A stretch of DNA of 62,760 nucleotides. Source: Gemmatimonadota bacterium. Its GTDB lineage: Bacteria; Gemmatimonadota; Gemmatimonadetes; Longimicrobiales; Gaopeijiaceae. The stretch's first letter is position 1. Each line of letters opens with the position of its first letter. The DNA is taken from positions 1-62,760 of the forward strand of contig VXMI01000064.1 in assembly GCA_009841165.1 (NCBI GenBank). The letters run 5' to 3'. Below, one piece after another: positions 61,884-62,760 of this stretch. The translations under genes were made by a program, and so were the position numbers. The notes under the pieces are model-generated. The model was not told the origin of the DNA. It did no database searches and worked only from the letters and a program-made list of their open reading frames with translations.

Positions 61884-62760
61884 GCGTCAACCTCCGTGCA
61901 AAAACATAGCGTTGGCGGCCTGTAAGGTCGTCATGCAACTGGATCGACCGAAAGCGTCCCGCATCGCTGATGAGGCCGGCCACGGTTTCACCCTGGGCAC
62001 TCCCAACCTCCAGCCCGAACCACCCGTCCGGGCGCAGGACGGCTGCCACGCCCGCAACGAGGGCGGCGATGAGGGCCAGCCCTCCCTGCCCGGCCACCAT
62101 GGCGGCGCGCGGCTCCCACTCCCGCACTTCAGGTTCGGCCCCGCGCCACTCCGCCTCGCTCAGGTACGGCGGGTTGGACAGGACGAGATCGAAGGTGAGC
62201 CCGCCCACCGGATCCAGCAACGAGCCCAGGCGGAAACCGATGGCGGGCCGGCCGCACGCCCTCGCGTTCAGCCGCGCGACCTCGAGGGCGTCGGCGGAGA
62301 TGTCGGTTGCGGTGACGGATCGGGCGAGCCCCTCGGACGCAAGGGCGATGGCGATTGCCCCCGACCCCGTTCCGACATCGAGGGCGGATTCGAAGACACG
62401 GTCGCGCCCGGCGATCCGCGCCAGCACCTCGAGCAGGTACTCGGTCTCGGGCCGCGGTATGGCGACGCGGGGGTCGACCGCGAGTTCCAGGTCCCGGAAA
62501 GGCGCGGACCCGAGCAGGTATTGCAGCGGCTCGCGCGCCGCCCGCCGCCGGAGCAGGGGACGGTAGACGGCCAGTTCGGTCTCGGCGAGCGGGCGGTCGA
62601 AATCCAGGTACAGCTGCAGCCGGTCGATCCCGAGGACGTGGGCCAGCAGGTATTCGGCGTTGAGACGGCCGTCCTCGACACCCCTGCCGCGCAGGAAATC
62701 TCCGCTCCAGCGCGCGACCTCCATGACGGTCCAGCGCCGCTCGCGGGCGCCGCCTGGGGG
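61870..62760 (-). CDS. prmC: peptide chain release factor N5-glutamine methyltransferase, 5' end probably beyond window
   Basis: Methylates the GGQ glutamine of release factors RF1 and RF2. The C-terminal part has the SAM-binding DVGTGSGAIAIAL (about 116) and the catalytic LSNPPYLSEAE (about 182), typical of PrmC. An ATG at 62724 is possible, but the open frame continues to the window end with residues like ERRWTVMEV that fit the family N-terminus, so the true start is likely outside. The entry is therefore given as partial at the right edge. Confidence 0.93.
   Translation of the reverse strand, partial: PPGGARERRWTVMEVARWSGDFLRGRGVEDGRLNAEYLLAHVLGIDRLQLYLDFDRPLAETELAVYRPLLRRRAAREPLQYLLGSAPFRDLELAVDPRVAIPRPETEYLLEVLARIAGRDRVFESALDVGTGSGAIAIALASEGLARSVTATDISADALEVARLNARACGRPAIGFRLGSLLDPVGGLTFDLVLSNPPYLSEAEWRGAEPEVREWEPRAAMVAGQGGLALIAALVAGVAAVLRPDGWFGLEVGSAQGETVAGLISDAGRFRSIQLHDDLTGRQRYVFARRLTHDQH

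Overview
The window is chromosomal DNA from a GC-rich bacterium. Coding is very dense, with no gap between genes longer than about 180 bases. GTG and TTG starts are common, and many neighbouring genes overlap by 4 bases (ATGA, GTGA, TTGA). The gene content suggests a Gram-negative, probably marine or environmental lineage such as Gemmatimonadota: a Minf_1886-type protein, a [11 protein letters not shown]-type propeller protein, an RDD plus SpoIIM/MoxR/DUF58 cluster, a myo-inositol-phosphate synthase gene, TRAP transport and a CocE-type secreted esterase. This placement is inferred from gene content; no rRNA is present. I see no phage, CRISPR array or intact transposase.

Layout. (1) 1-169: short repeats at the left edge that look like the end of a mobile element. 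(2) 170-9766, minus strand: K+ channel with RCK domains, MscS channel and secreted CocE hydrolase, then a CaiB-type CoA-transferase, an atypical crotonase and a three-gene TRAP transporter. This reads as import and CoA activation of an unidentified organic acid. (3) 9942-14655, plus: cupin, a large FAD/Fe-S 2-hydroxyacid dehydrogenase and a secreted propeller protein, divergent from the TRAP operon. (4) 14740-21710, mostly plus: endonuclease IV, a DUF1028 protein on the minus strand, and the envelope cluster (membrane protein, DUF4129, DUF4350, MoxR ATPase, DUF58). A minus-strand RDD-SpoIIM fusion converges on the cluster. (5) A tRNA with anticodon CAU and an SPFH protein.

(6) From 24772 to the right edge every gene is on the minus strand except one unknown gene at 49940-50368. 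In transcription order (right to left) the block holds: prmC, ylbF-like, CDP-alcohol phosphatidyltransferase, myo-inositol-phosphate synthase, tmk, S41 protease, asparaginase, obg, dprA, hemW, hrcA, dnaJ; then yqeY-like, mutS2, dnaG, zinc-ribbon coiled-coil protein, recJ, rsmD, coaD, pta; then a STAS protein and a combined HATPase/PP2C switch protein, rsmA, rex, a DEDDh exonuclease; then thiolase, bioY, CPBP protease, 3-hydroxyacyl-CoA dehydrogenase, acyl-CoA dehydrogenase, glyA; then two small proteins, nnrD/E, thiL, plsC, eno and ftsB. Housekeeping DNA, translation and cofactor genes are thus mixed with fatty-acid oxidation and lipid synthesis.

The most notable points are a two-gene inositol-lipid module, a DnaG primase that has lost all its zinc ligands, a perfect Rex operator lying over the rex start codon, a crotonase lacking both catalytic glutamates, a single protein carrying both halves of a partner-switch system, and a 21-bp AT-rich element repeated in two intergenic regions. 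None of these is proven here to be a new system; each is given as a checkable observation.
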